64,000 bases of DNA from Hydractinia symbiolongicarpus (taxonomy: Eukaryota; Cnidaria; Hydrozoa; Anthoathecata; Hydractiniidae): contig NC_079881.1 in the NCBI RefSeq assembly GCF_029227915.1, positions 20,807,501 through 20,871,500 on the forward strand, in the 5' to 3' direction. The position numbers and the translations under genes are program-made. Shown here piece after piece: positions 36,738 through 45,294 of the stretch. Within the stretch, counting starts at the first letter, position 1, and each line of letters begins with the position of its first letter. The notes under the pieces are model-generated. The model did no database searches. It was not told the origin of the DNA and saw only the letters and a list, made by a program, of their open reading frames with translations.

Positions 36738-36762
36738 TATGTTACATGATGCGTGTAACATA
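36738..36762. terminator. Hairpin between two convergent genes
   Basis: TATGTTACA (36738-36746) and TGTAACATA (36754-36762) with a 7-nt loop. It lies 23 nt after the + strand stop at 36714 and 16 nt after the - strand stop at 36779. A single palindrome could serve both gene ends. It shares the GTTAC/GTAAC core of the other hairpins in the element. Confidence 0.6.
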
Positions 36763-36778
36763 TAATCTATACAAGGAT

Positions 36779-37342
36779 CTAACGCTTTGTCACGAGATAG
36801 GTATATATCAGACCTCCGATTCCAACTATCAAAGCCCACAAGTTTTGACTCAACCAACCAACGGCTTCTTTCGCTCTATTGAGTATCCATGATACGATGG
36901 ATCCTAATATACCCGGTAGAGCCGCAGCGGCCGTCCCCGCCAACCTTCCCAATAGGGATCCCAACGCATTCAACTTGTTTTTTATCCAGGACCGGAGGTC
37001 CTTTGCACCGCCTTCGGTTGTACCAGCCTTTTCATGATTTTGTGCGTTATTGGTGGATGACCCCCCACCCCCGGGCGTCAAAGTTTCTACGATAAGGCCG
37101 ATAACCATACCAAATGCCGTTAGTACGCTGACAACAGTGATACCCTGCTCACGGAATAGTGTTCGTATCTTCTCACCCAATGTTGTATCTTTGTCAAGGA
37201 CTTTGGTAATCGTCTCTTTGATGCTTGTTATTTGACTGTTAAGTTTACCTTTGAGAATATCGATAATCTCTTGCCGACCTTTCAACTCATTTTGCAAACC
37301 TTTCAACCTTTCTTTCGCTTCATTTTGTTGTTCCTCGGTCAT
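36779..37342 (-). CDS. Coiled-coil membrane protein of Polinton 1, 187 aa
   Basis: Starts with a charged coiled coil (TEEQQNEAKERLKGLQNELK, about residues 2-45), a hydrophobic helix (VVSVLTAFGMVIGLIVETL, about 70-88), a Gly/Ser/Asn linker, an amphipathic Ala/Gly/Leu stretch (LGSLLGRLAGTAAAALPGIL) and a final hydrophobic helix (WALIVGIGGLIYTYLV). The start codon overlaps the stop of the upstream gene in an ATGA. Amphipathic plus hydrophobic layout suggests a membrane-active or virion-membrane protein; that is inference. Confidence 0.65.
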   Translation of the reverse strand: MTEEQQNEAKERLKGLQNELKGRQEIIDILKGKLNSQITSIKETITKVLDKDTTLGEKIRTLFREQGITVVSVLTAFGMVIGLIVETLTPGGGGSSTNNAQNHEKAGTTEGGAKDLRSWIKNKLNALGSLLGRLAGTAAAALPGILGSIVSWILNRAKEAVGWLSQNLWALIVGIGGLIYTYLVTKR

Positions 37343-38025
37343 ATTTGGTGTGTTTCTATCTCATCCAAATTATTTTTTTCTCTGTCAATATGCTGTTCGA
37401 GCTGAACCTTTCCTAGCAATTCACGCATAGGATATTCAAATAGATCACCGGTCTGGGTTGCTTCATGGTCTACAGATTGTTGTTTGAACAATGAAATTAA
37501 ATCTTCCGTACTGTTTACCACATCCCCGGATATAGCTTCTAATTCTACATCACTTGCTGTTGTTATTTTAGATGACGAGGGTAGTTCTTCTTGTATTTTG
37601 GTTAGCTTAGCTGCCTGTCGGGCCGTAATCTTACCTTTTGGTATGTCAAAGCCTAAATTACGCAGCCTTCTCTTGCCTAATATATCTGATATAGTACCGG
37701 TGGCCCTTAGTCTTCCATTGTTTGTCAAAGGTTCGTTTTCACCTCTGTAGTATAATTCACCATCCTTAATTTCAAAAAGGTCTGTATGTAGCACCTCAGG
37801 TTTTGACAGGGATCCTTCAGATAATCTATCATACAACACGTCAACCATTTCCCGCAAAACTCTGGTACGTTGAGTGGAACCTCCTCCGAATGATGTTTCT
37901 TCCTCACCCGGTGTGTGTATTTGTACTCGCGTACGGTCCCCGGTGGGTATGAGTGGAAACGTTTCAGCGGAACCCTCATCCGGTCTCCCATGGTCTCCAA
38001 AAGGGTCAATGTCAATGTCTGCCAT
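37339..38025 (-). CDS. Soluble acidic Polinton protein, 228 aa
   Basis: Starts MADIDIDPFGD. An acidic, low-complexity N-terminus (1-55) is followed by a more ordered middle (LREMVDVLYDRLSEGSLSK, DGELYYRGENEPLTNNGRL, SDILGKRRLRNLGFDIPKGK) and an acidic, coiled C-terminal part. No membrane helix. Its stop shares ATGA with the next gene, so the two are probably co-transcribed. Family not recognised. Confidence 0.65.
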   Translation of the reverse strand: MADIDIDPFGDHGRPDEGSAETFPLIPTGDRTRVQIHTPGEEETSFGGGSTQRTRVLREMVDVLYDRLSEGSLSKPEVLHTDLFEIKDGELYYRGENEPLTNNGRLRATGTISDILGKRRLRNLGFDIPKGKITARQAAKLTKIQEELPSSSKITTASDVELEAISGDVVNSTEDLISLFKQQSVDHEATQTGDLFEYPMRELLGKVQLEQHIDREKNNLDEIETHQI

Positions 38026-38076
38026 TTTTTATTATTTAGAGGAAAGTTTTTTCTTTTTAATAAGATAATAACTAAA

Positions 38077-38199
38077 ATGGCCGAGCTTAATATTCATCCA
38101 ACTCCCGATTATTCGAGTGATCAAGACAAACTAGTTAATTCTCAACTTGAAGATTTGATAAAATTACGAAATAAATTCGACAGCAACTTGAAGATTTGA
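38077..38199 (+). pseudogene. Truncated 40-codon frame facing the integrase gene
   Basis: Starts ATG (MAELNIHPTPDYSSDQDKLV) after an AT-rich upstream region shared with the divergent 228-aa gene, then runs into a 41-bp tandem duplication (about 38142-38182 and 38183-38223, CTTGAAGATTTGATAAAATT core) and stops. The duplication also forms the 3' end of the integrase gene on the other strand. It looks like the start of a gene whose body was deleted, bringing the integrase end next to it. Confidence 0.4.
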
Positions 38200-38986
38200 T
38201 AAAATTACGAAATAAATTCGACAGTAGATATCTATACAAGCCATCTTGAGGTAATTCTACTTCAAAAAGATAACTCTCTTGATTAACCAAAGGCACCTCT
38301 TTCATTATAATAGCATCTTTTGGTTTCATACCAATCATCTGCGTCTTTGTATCGTTTAGCCTATCAATCAGTTTATACAGATGCTTAACCCATGTGGATG
38401 ATACCTTTTCCGAATCATTCAGTTCTTGGGCATCTTGTATTTTGAATAAATTTTCCGCAAGTATCTTGTTCAACGCCTCAACAAAAGCTGTGTGCGTATG
38501 CTTATATTTTGTAGTCGCCCTTTTAATTTCAACCTTATGCTTCTCCCACAATTTTGATACATCTGCTTTGAATTCTGAACCGTTATCACATTGGAAAGTT
38601 TTCGGATAAGTTAATGGTCCTGCCTTGTAGATGTCCTCAATCATAGCGGCAACCTCTTTGGCTTTCTTACTCCTCAAAGGTCGGGCTACGTTGTATCTGG
38701 AGGCAGCATCGATTCCCGACAAAATGTACTTATATTTATTTCCATACAGTTTGTCACCGGGCATGTACAACTAATCGAATTGATGTAAATCATTAGGGGT
38801 GGTAACTTCATAATGTGGTCTTTCAACATGTTTTGGGGCGGGTAAATGTACTTGCCAAAATGCTTGTTTTGATAGCCACTTCTTAATCTCCTTTGGCTTG
38901 AAACCGAATCCTCTTAAATTCTGAACAGCCTTTTGTCCTTTCCATAAATTTTGAGGTTGATAGTAAGTCTCTTGAAGTTTTGACAT
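38135..38986 (-). pseudogene. Retroviral-type DD35E integrase of Polinton 1, one nonsense codon
   Basis: Starts MSKLQETYYQPQNLWKG at 38986. The catalytic triad is visible: the D of LHQFD, the D of FQCDNGSEF and, 35 residues later, the E of TAFVEALN. Polinton integrases insert the element into host DNA. An in-frame TAG at 38771-38773 directly after the first catalytic Asp interrupts the core; the frame then continues (YMPGDKLYG, GIDAASRYNVARPLRS). The C-terminal end is abnormal: after VELPQDGLYRYLL it runs into a tandem duplication, so the usual C-terminal domain is missing. Inactive unless the TAG is read through. Confidence 0.85.
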
Positions 38987-39079
38987 GTTTTATTTATGCA
39001 CACCTTTATTTATCTCCTTTTTGTTATTATGTAGTACGATAAAAGTGCTTAAAAGTATTTTTACTGATTATATATAAAG

Positions 39080-39391
39080 ATGTCTGACGTGGCTACTCAA
39101 ACTGATCTACATTGTGATACCACCGATTGTGGTGTACCCGACTACAAATTAATGAAACTCAAAGAGTTGAGAGAAGTGGCTAAATCCCGTGGGATTAAGT
39201 ATATTTATGGAATGAATAAAGCTAAATTGCGTGAGGTGATTGCGAGAAATGATATTGATCCATCCTACACCATCGACCTAGATACCAAACAAGAATGTTA
39301 TGGATACTGTTCCAACTGGAGGGTAAACAACAGAGAAGCATATCTAAGATATCAAAAACGTTATAATGATAAGAGATCTTCCAAAAGGTGA
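39080..39391 (+). CDS. Small SAP-like DNA-binding protein, 103 aa
   Basis: Residues about 26-55 (KLMKLKELREVAKSRGIKYI, then MNKAKLREVIARN) form a helix-extension-helix of the SAP/Rho-N type, which usually binds DNA. The C-terminal third contains Cys-x3-Cys (CYGYC) and a basic tail (RYQKRYNDKRSSKR). The promoter TATATATAAAG ends just before the ATG. A related SAP-like module starts the next two genes, suggesting serial duplication. Confidence 0.65.
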   Translation: MSDVATQTDLHCDTTDCGVPDYKLMKLKELREVAKSRGIKYIYGMNKAKLREVIARNDIDPSYTIDLDTKQECYGYCSNWRVNNREAYLRYQKRYNDKRSSKR

Positions 39392-39407
39392 TTAGACCTA
39401 GAACGGA

Positions 39408-39432
39408 TTTTGTTACTCGCTCGGGTAACAAA
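39408..39432 (+). terminator. Hairpin 16 nt after the SAP gene stop
   Basis: TTTGTTAC (39408-39415) pairs with GTAACAAA (39425-39432); the 9-nt interior contains a further CG/CG pair. Same family as 34914 and 40211. Confidence 0.55.
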
Positions 39433-39650
39433 TGTTATGAAGGCGATGCTCTCACGTCCCGATTTTTTTTTCCTGGGGGAGTACCCAGCCGCATTTCCCT
39501 CGGGAAACGATCCATGGTGGCGCGATGTTGGTATCATAAACCGCGGTTTACCACCAACTACCCTGTGGAAAATTCCGGTGACCACCATGGGGCAGCGCAA
39601 CCTCGGGTGGTGGTTATGCGAACGAAGCCCCTCGCGATCCTCGTCCGGTT
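39433..39650. other. GC-rich structured intergenic block
   Basis: Markedly more GC-rich than its surroundings and full of dyads: a perfect palindrome TAAACCGCGGTTTA (39537-39550), CCATGGTGG (39512-39520) with CCACCATGG (39582-39590), GTTGGT with ACCAAC around the palindrome, and ACCACC with GGTGGT (39581-39614). Frames through it are short and I do not call a gene. It may be a regulatory or replication element, or a structured RNA. Confidence 0.45.
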
Positions 39651-39704
39651 TCACGATTATAAAACCATCTTAAAGATTCATAAAATCGTATATCACAACC
39701 AGGC
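39649..39704 (+). promoter_or_regulatory. Duplicated promoter, copy 1 (before RING gene)
   Basis: TTTCACGATTATAAAACCAT ... TTAAAGATT ... ATATCACAACC precedes the ATG at 39705. An almost identical block precedes the polymerase ATG (40254-40311). TATAAAACC is TATA-box-like in both. Confidence 0.6.
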
Positions 39705-40185
39705 ATGTCTTCGGAAATCATTCTCGATTTGATATACAGTAGAGAACACATTGATGATGGCTATGATCTTTTCAGGGTCTCCGATTTAAGAGCCCGAGCG
39801 AGGTACCTTGGCATACGTGGATACTCGCGGCTCAGAAGGTCCGAGCTTAACGAATTATTGAGACTTAGACCCAGATTTATCAGACCGGTACCGGCACCTG
39901 TTGAGAATGATACGGGTGATGACGAGGACTCGGGATTTATCCCACCGAGACCCTCGAGACCGGTACCAATACCGGTTGAAAATGATATGAGTGATGACGA
40001 GGACATTGATACGGTTTCCGATTCGGAAAAATGCATAATTTGCTATTTGAAACGAAAGGAAGCAACTATTGTTCACAGGGCATTTTTGCTGCTGTCTATC
40101 ATGTGCATATATATTGAAAGAGAGGAGAGATAAATGCCCAATATGTCGTGCATACATCGATCTTGTTATTAGACAATATAATTGA
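39705..40185 (+). pseudogene. SAP-like plus RING-finger protein, frameshifted
   Basis: Residues about 22-51 carry a SAP-like module (VSDLRARARYLGIRGYSRLR), then two RPVP[AI]PVEND repeats with acidic stretches, then the first metal ligands of a C3HC4 RING (EKCIICYLK). The main frame runs out at 40131-40133, but the remaining RING ligands (Cys-Cys-Cys cluster and CPIC) lie in the next frame from about 40078 to a TGA at 40183-40185. A one-base frameshift near 40076 therefore splits the RING. RING domains act as ubiquitin ligases; here SAP plus RING on a Polinton suggests a DNA-associated ligase, which is inference. Confidence 0.65.
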
Positions 40186-40210
40186 TTTGTCGGGGGTCAG
40201 ATTGTTTTTT

Positions 40211-40234
40211 TTTGTTACTCACGCGAGTAACAAA
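40211..40234 (+). terminator. Perfect 10-bp hairpin 25 nt after the RING gene end
   Basis: TTTGTTACTC (40211-40220), ACGC loop, GAGTAACAAA (40225-40234), preceded by a T-run. Measured from the frameshift-continued stop at 40185, the distance fits the other hairpins; from the broken frame's stop (40133) it does not, which supports 40185 as the ancestral gene end. Confidence 0.6.
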
Positions 40235-40253
40235 TATTATAAATCTTTTTTTG

Positions 40254-40311
40254 GTTTCACGATTGTATAAAACCATATTAAAGGTCCACATATAGTATAT
40301 CACAACCCGAT
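40254..40311 (+). promoter_or_regulatory. Duplicated promoter, copy 2 (before polymerase)
   Basis: TTTCACGATTGTATAAAACC ... ATTAAAGGT ... TATATCACAACC, matching the block before the RING gene with few changes. It ends at the polymerase ATG (40312). Confidence 0.6.
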
Positions 40312-43300
40312 ATGACTTCGAGAAATACAGTTTCCGAATTAAGGGATCTCGCTAGAGAACGCGGTCTACATGGATACTCAAGGCTCAGAAAGGCCGATCT
40401 GATCGAATTATTGACACCCACTACCGTGTCAGCACCGTTACCCGTGCCGAGACCCACTAGACCCGTGCCAGCGCCGAGACCAAATAGACCAATACCGATG
40501 CCTAGACCCGTACCAGCACCGAGACCCTCGAGATCCGGTACTAGCCAACAAGACATGGATTTGTTTGAGCGGCAAGAAATGGCTAAAACTAGACCTCAGA
40601 TAAAAAGTAAGTTGAATGAATGGAGGGAATGGTTGATAAATCATGTACCTAAGGCTATTAAGGATAAAACAACAAAAGCTTTCAAAACCATGAAGGATAA
40701 GATCATGGGTTTGTATAAAAAGGGCAGTGGAGAGAAAGAGGAGGAAGAGGTGAAAGAGGAAAACCCCTATACTCCTATTGAAGAAGCGTTTGTAGGTTCC
40801 TACAAAAGGTTCAAGATAAACTCTGACGGTGAGAAGAATGTCAGGGTATTTTTGAAAAAGGTTCATCCTATCGTTAAGAGGTTGATGAAGGACTTGCTCG
40901 AACAGAAGAAGTCTTTGAAGACTCAGGTGACATTGTGGGTGAGGTGGGTAAGGGATGATTTATCCAATGAGGATTTATCTAATCCTGAATCCATAGTAAT
41001 GTATGTCGATAAAGCGTTCAATAGCTATATGGAGATACTGCACGCCCACGATGACATTTCTGATACCGGATGTGTAATAAGATAATCGAGCAGATTGAAA
41101 ACCCTGCTCTACCCGCCAGCGGGTTCACAATCGAAAGGATCCTACATATGCATGTGGACTTTCATAAACTGAAATTAACCAGAGGTAGTTCTTACTTGCC
41201 GCTACCCAAGGATTTCAGTGGAAAGCGATCTGTGATTAACCCTCATAACGAGGATGATGATGAATGTTTCAGATGGGCTATTATCGCTGCGCTTAACCAC
41301 AATCTGATCAATAATCATCCTGAGCGTATCTCAATTCTTAAGAAGTTTGAAGGCAAGTATAATTGGGATGGTCTAACTTTCCCAATGGCGCTAAATTAAA
41401 TAGATTTGTGTGAGAGAAGGAACCCCGATGTCGCTGTGCATGTTTTGACAAAGGATGGGAGAGAAGGTATCTACATGTGTCGCAAGTCGAAGCATCTGGA
41501 TCGTAAGGAGACGGTTGTTTTGTTTTTACTGTGTGAGGGGGATAAGAGACATTATATCGCTGTTAAGAACTTGAGCGGTGTACTAAGCAAATACAACTCG
41601 AAGCACAAAAATAGGGAGTATTATTGCTTGAATTGTCTAAATGGATTCTTAAGCGAACAAAAAAGGGATGAGCACTTTGAATATTGTAAAGATAACGATG
41701 CTGCTAAGATTCAACTCCCTGAAGAGGGTAGCACCGTTAAATTTCACAATGGTCAGTACCAGCTCAAAGCCCCATTTATCATGTATGCCGATTTCGAAGC
41801 CTTCACAAAAGATTTGCCTGAGAAAGAGACAAAATGCGGATCATCCACGGAGAAAGTTGGTAAGCATATCCCTACAGGTTTCTGTTGTTATAGCAAATTT
41901 GCTCATGGTGAAGTTTCGAACCCTCTGACGCTTTACCGCGGTGAGGACTGTGTTTCACGATTTGTTGATCATGTAGTTTCTGAGTCTAAAAGGTTATATA
42001 ATATGTTTCCAAAAATAAGTATGCAAGATCTCACCGATGAAGAACTTGATGGCTATGAAAATGCCACCAAATGCCACATCTGCATGGGAGAATTTAGTGA
42101 ATATGACGTCAAGGTTAGAGATCACTGTCATTTTACAGGTAAGTTTCGTGGATCTGCCCATAGAGAATGTAATCTCGATATAAGGTAGCCAATTATATTC
42201 CAGTTGTCTTCCATAATCTTAGCGGATATGATGCACATCTATTTATCAAAGAGCTTGCGAAGCAGCATGGAGAAGAAAATATGAGCGTTATCGCTGAAAA
42301 TAAAGAGAAATATATCTCTTTCTCGACTGATGTTAAGGTTGGTGAATACATTGGCAAAAATGGGGAGACCAAAGACAAAAAGATACAGCTGAGATTCATA
42401 GACTCATTCAGATTTATGGCAAGCGGCTTGAATTCGTTGGTAAACAATCTATCTGATGATCAGTGTAAAAATCTTCGAAAATTCTTCAATGATGATGAGC
42501 AATTCAAAATAATGAGAAGAAAGGGTGTATACCCATATGAATATGTTGATTCATTCGATAGGTTTAATGAAACTAAGCTTCCGTTGAAAGATGACTTTTA
42601 TAGCAAGTTGAACATGAATGGTATCAGTGATGCCGATTATGCGCATGTCCAGAAGGTGTGGAAGGACATGGAAGTTGAAAATATGGGTGCTTATCATGAT
42701 ATCTATCTTAAGACAGACGTTATATTACTTGCCGATGTTTTTGAGACTTTTAGGGAAACATGTTTTACAAACTATAAACTGGATCCTTCACATTTTTACA
42801 CGGCTCCGGTATTAGCCTGGCAGGCCTGTCTGAAAAAGACAGATGTTGAGCTAGATTTGTTGTCCGATATGGATATGTTACTGTTTGTGGAGAGGGGTAT
42901 TAGGGGCGGTCTCTGTCAGGCTGTTCATAGACACGCGAAGGCCAATAACCCATATATGGGTGAGATGTATAATACTTCTGAAGAGACTACCTATCTACAT
43001 TACCTAGATGCTAACAACCTGTATGGATGGGCTATGATACAGAAGCTGCCGACCGGAGGGTTTGAGTGGGATGATGCTAGTAAATTTATCGCTAAACTCA
43101 TTTCAAAGTTGGCTGCGGAAAATAGTGAATATGGTTACTTACTTGAGGTTGATGCAAGATATCGGGAGCTTCATGATACTCATAACGATCTTCCTTTCAT
43201 GCCTGAGAGGAAGGTGATTAATGGCGTCGAAAAGCTGACACCGTGTCTTTCAGACAAGAAGAACTATGTCATTCACATCCGTGCACTTGATCAAGCGTTG

Positions 43301-44212
43301 AAGCACGGTCTCATTCTTGAGAAGGTTCATAGGGTCTTGAGATTTGATCAGAGTGCATGGTTGAAACCTTATATCGATTTTAATACTGATCTGCGTACCA
43401 AATCAACGAATGACTTCGAAAAGGACTTTTTCAAGCTGATAAACAATTCGGTCTTTGGTAAAACTATGGAGAATCAACGTAAGCAAAAGGATATACGTTT
43501 GGCTACCAAGAAGGAACAATATGAGAAGCTGGTTATGAAGCCCAACTTCAAGGGTGCTATCTGTTTCTCGGAAACACTGAGTGGCATAGCGATGTCCAAG
43601 ATCAAGATCAAACTGAACAAGCCAATCTACCTAGGACCGGCGATCCTCCATCTATCGAAGATGGTTATGTATGAGTTTCACTATGATTACATGAGACCAA
43701 GATATGGTGGGGATGTAAAGCTTTGCTACATGGATACAGATTCATTCGTGTACCACATCAAAACCAACGACTTCTACAAAGATATCGCTGATGATGTCCC
43801 GACGAGATTTGACACTTCAGGGTACGATAGGAGTGATGGTAGACCTCTACCATTAGGTTTGAATAAAAAGATCATAGGTCTGATGAAGGATGAGTTAGGT
43901 GGTAAGGTAATGACGGAGTTTGTCGCTCTTAGAGCGAAGAATTATGCTTATAAACAGCTAGACGGAAAAGAAGACAAGAAGTGCAAAGGAGTCAAGAAAT
44001 GTGTGGTGAAGAAGACCATAGGGTTTGATGATTATAAGAGATGCTTGTTCGATGGTGTGAATATTTACATAGAACAGATTACCTTCCAATCGATTATGCA
44101 TGATATTCACACGGTAAAAACAAACAAACTCGCTCTAGATGCAGATGATGACAAAAGAATAATAGTAGATGGTATTACTACGTACGCTAGAGGCCATTAT
44201 AGACACAGTTGA
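40312..44212 (+). pseudogene. Protein-primed family B DNA polymerase of Polinton 1, broken
   Basis: About 1300 codons. N-terminus: SAP-like module (VSELRDLARERGLHGYSRLR), a PRP repeat (RPVPAPRPNRPIPMPRP), a charged region. Then the 3'-5' exonuclease (YADFEAF at about 41783, with a Cys/His cluster CHICMGEF...DHCHFTG), and the polymerase: DANNLYGWAM (motif A, about 43009), NNSVFGKTMEN (motif B, about 43445), YMDTDS (motif C, 43727-43744), ending ITTYARGHYRHS. Breaks: a frameshift near 41075-41085, an in-frame TAA at 41397-41399, and a frameshift near 42184. All catalytic motifs are present. Its last codons lie inside the right terminal repeat. It would replicate the element from a terminal protein primer. 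Confidence 0.9.
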
Positions 44213-44495
44213 ATCCTATCACTGTAATGGGGGGACACAGCGGGGTTGGGGGGTGGGGGCCCAGGGGGGGTGGGTGGGACATGGCGGGGATTGGGGGATT
44301 GGGGTGGGGTGGGGGACAGAAATTCTTCTATCGTTGATTTAACGGGTATGATCCATGATTTGACGTAAAATGGTAAAGTGCTAACGGATTTTATGGACTC
44401 TCCTATCGTTGATTTAACGGGTATGATCCATGATTTGACGTAAAATGGTAAAGTGCTAAGGGATTTTGTCCCAACATCCGCATATTCCTATCTCT
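44168..44495 (-). repeat. Right terminal inverted repeat of Polinton 1
   Basis: Inverse of 31501-31743, and longer because a ~68-bp block (TATCGTTGATTTAACGGGTA ... GGTAAAGTGCTAA) is present twice in tandem (about 44333-44391 and 44401-44459) but once on the left. It includes the polymerase stop codon and a G-rich minisatellite (44228-44320). The outer end is TCTCT at 44495. Confidence 0.85.
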
Positions 44496-44728
44496 GCCTA
44501 AGGTTACAAATTATTTTTAGTAATTAAATTTTAATTCTAAAATGGCTGAACAAATAAACTACGAAAACTTGAATTCGACCCATTCCAGGGTAACAAAACT
44601 GTACTTTTAAACGATTTAACTGACCAGACATAAATTTTTATAATAATGAGATAACTAGAAATGCAAAATATTATGATCCATATACAAACAATCTTTCTAC
44701 AGAAATAGATATAAAATCTTTTTCCTTT

Positions 44729-45150
44729 TCAATACATCTTAATATTAGATGCATACAAAAGAATTTTTAATTTTTAAACATCTTTTACATAACCTGAAAG
44801 TCACATTTAAAATCCTTTGCTTTTCCGAAACGTGGTATAATGATAATATGGAGAAAAACTCAAATTTTCAATTGCAAAATTACACAGTAATTCTCATATT
44901 AGAAATTGCAAAAAGAAAGGCGGTGGGGTGTGCATGTTTATTCATAATTCTATTCTATTCAACCTAAAATCAGACACGTGCGCTAACAATAACGATTGTG
45001 AGTCATTAAGTATAGATATAATAAACAAAGCAACTAAAAACATCCACATGCATTTACTCTACCGGCCACCTGCAGGATCAATGGAAAACTTTGAGAATCA
45101 TGTGAAAAATATTCTTACGGATCACAAATGGTAAAAACGTGTACCTCGTT
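44729..45150 (+). pseudogene. Non-LTR retrotransposon endonuclease (EEP) fragment
   Basis: Across frameshifts (near 44765, 44925 and 45135) the translation reads SIHLNIRC, IFKHLLHNLK, ILCFSETWYNDN (with the conserved ETW), GVCMFIHNSIL, ESLSIDIINK, LLYRPPAGSMENF and KNVYLVGE, the order of a jockey/CR1-type apurinic endonuclease domain. It ends abruptly near 45150, where polymerase-like DNA of element 2 begins. The matching reverse transcriptase part probably is 58480-60092 on the same strand. Confidence 0.7.
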
Positions 45151-45294
45151 GGTGAGGTAAATGTCAGGGTCGGATCCAGGATTTTTATAAAACTTAGCAA
45201 AAAATTTTTTTCGAGATTACCGCCCAGAATGGGCGTTAAAGTACGCCTAACGGGCGTATGTATCTAATAGTAACTAAAAACATATAAACCATGT

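Larger units (their letters stand above)
31501..44495. mobile_element. Polinton/Maverick-like DNA element 1, nearly complete
   Basis: A 13.0-kb unit bounded by inverted repeats starting AGAGATAGGAATATG and carrying the Polinton set: family B protein-primed DNA polymerase, DD35E integrase, A32-type ATPase and capsid-region genes, plus about ten small genes. Genes lie on both strands, are closely packed and without introns. No adenovirus-type protease is visible. I find no clear 6-bp target duplication (TTACGT on the left, GCCTAA on the right). The polymerase, integrase, RING and major capsid genes each carry one to three breaks, so the copy is defective but not very old. Such elements are related to adintovirus- and virophage-like viruses. 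Confidence 0.9.

Noticed and set aside
39388-39732. Frames through the GC-rich block between SAP genes
   Set aside because: Open in several frames on both strands because of high GC and few stops; no conserved motif and they overlap the promoter of the RING gene.
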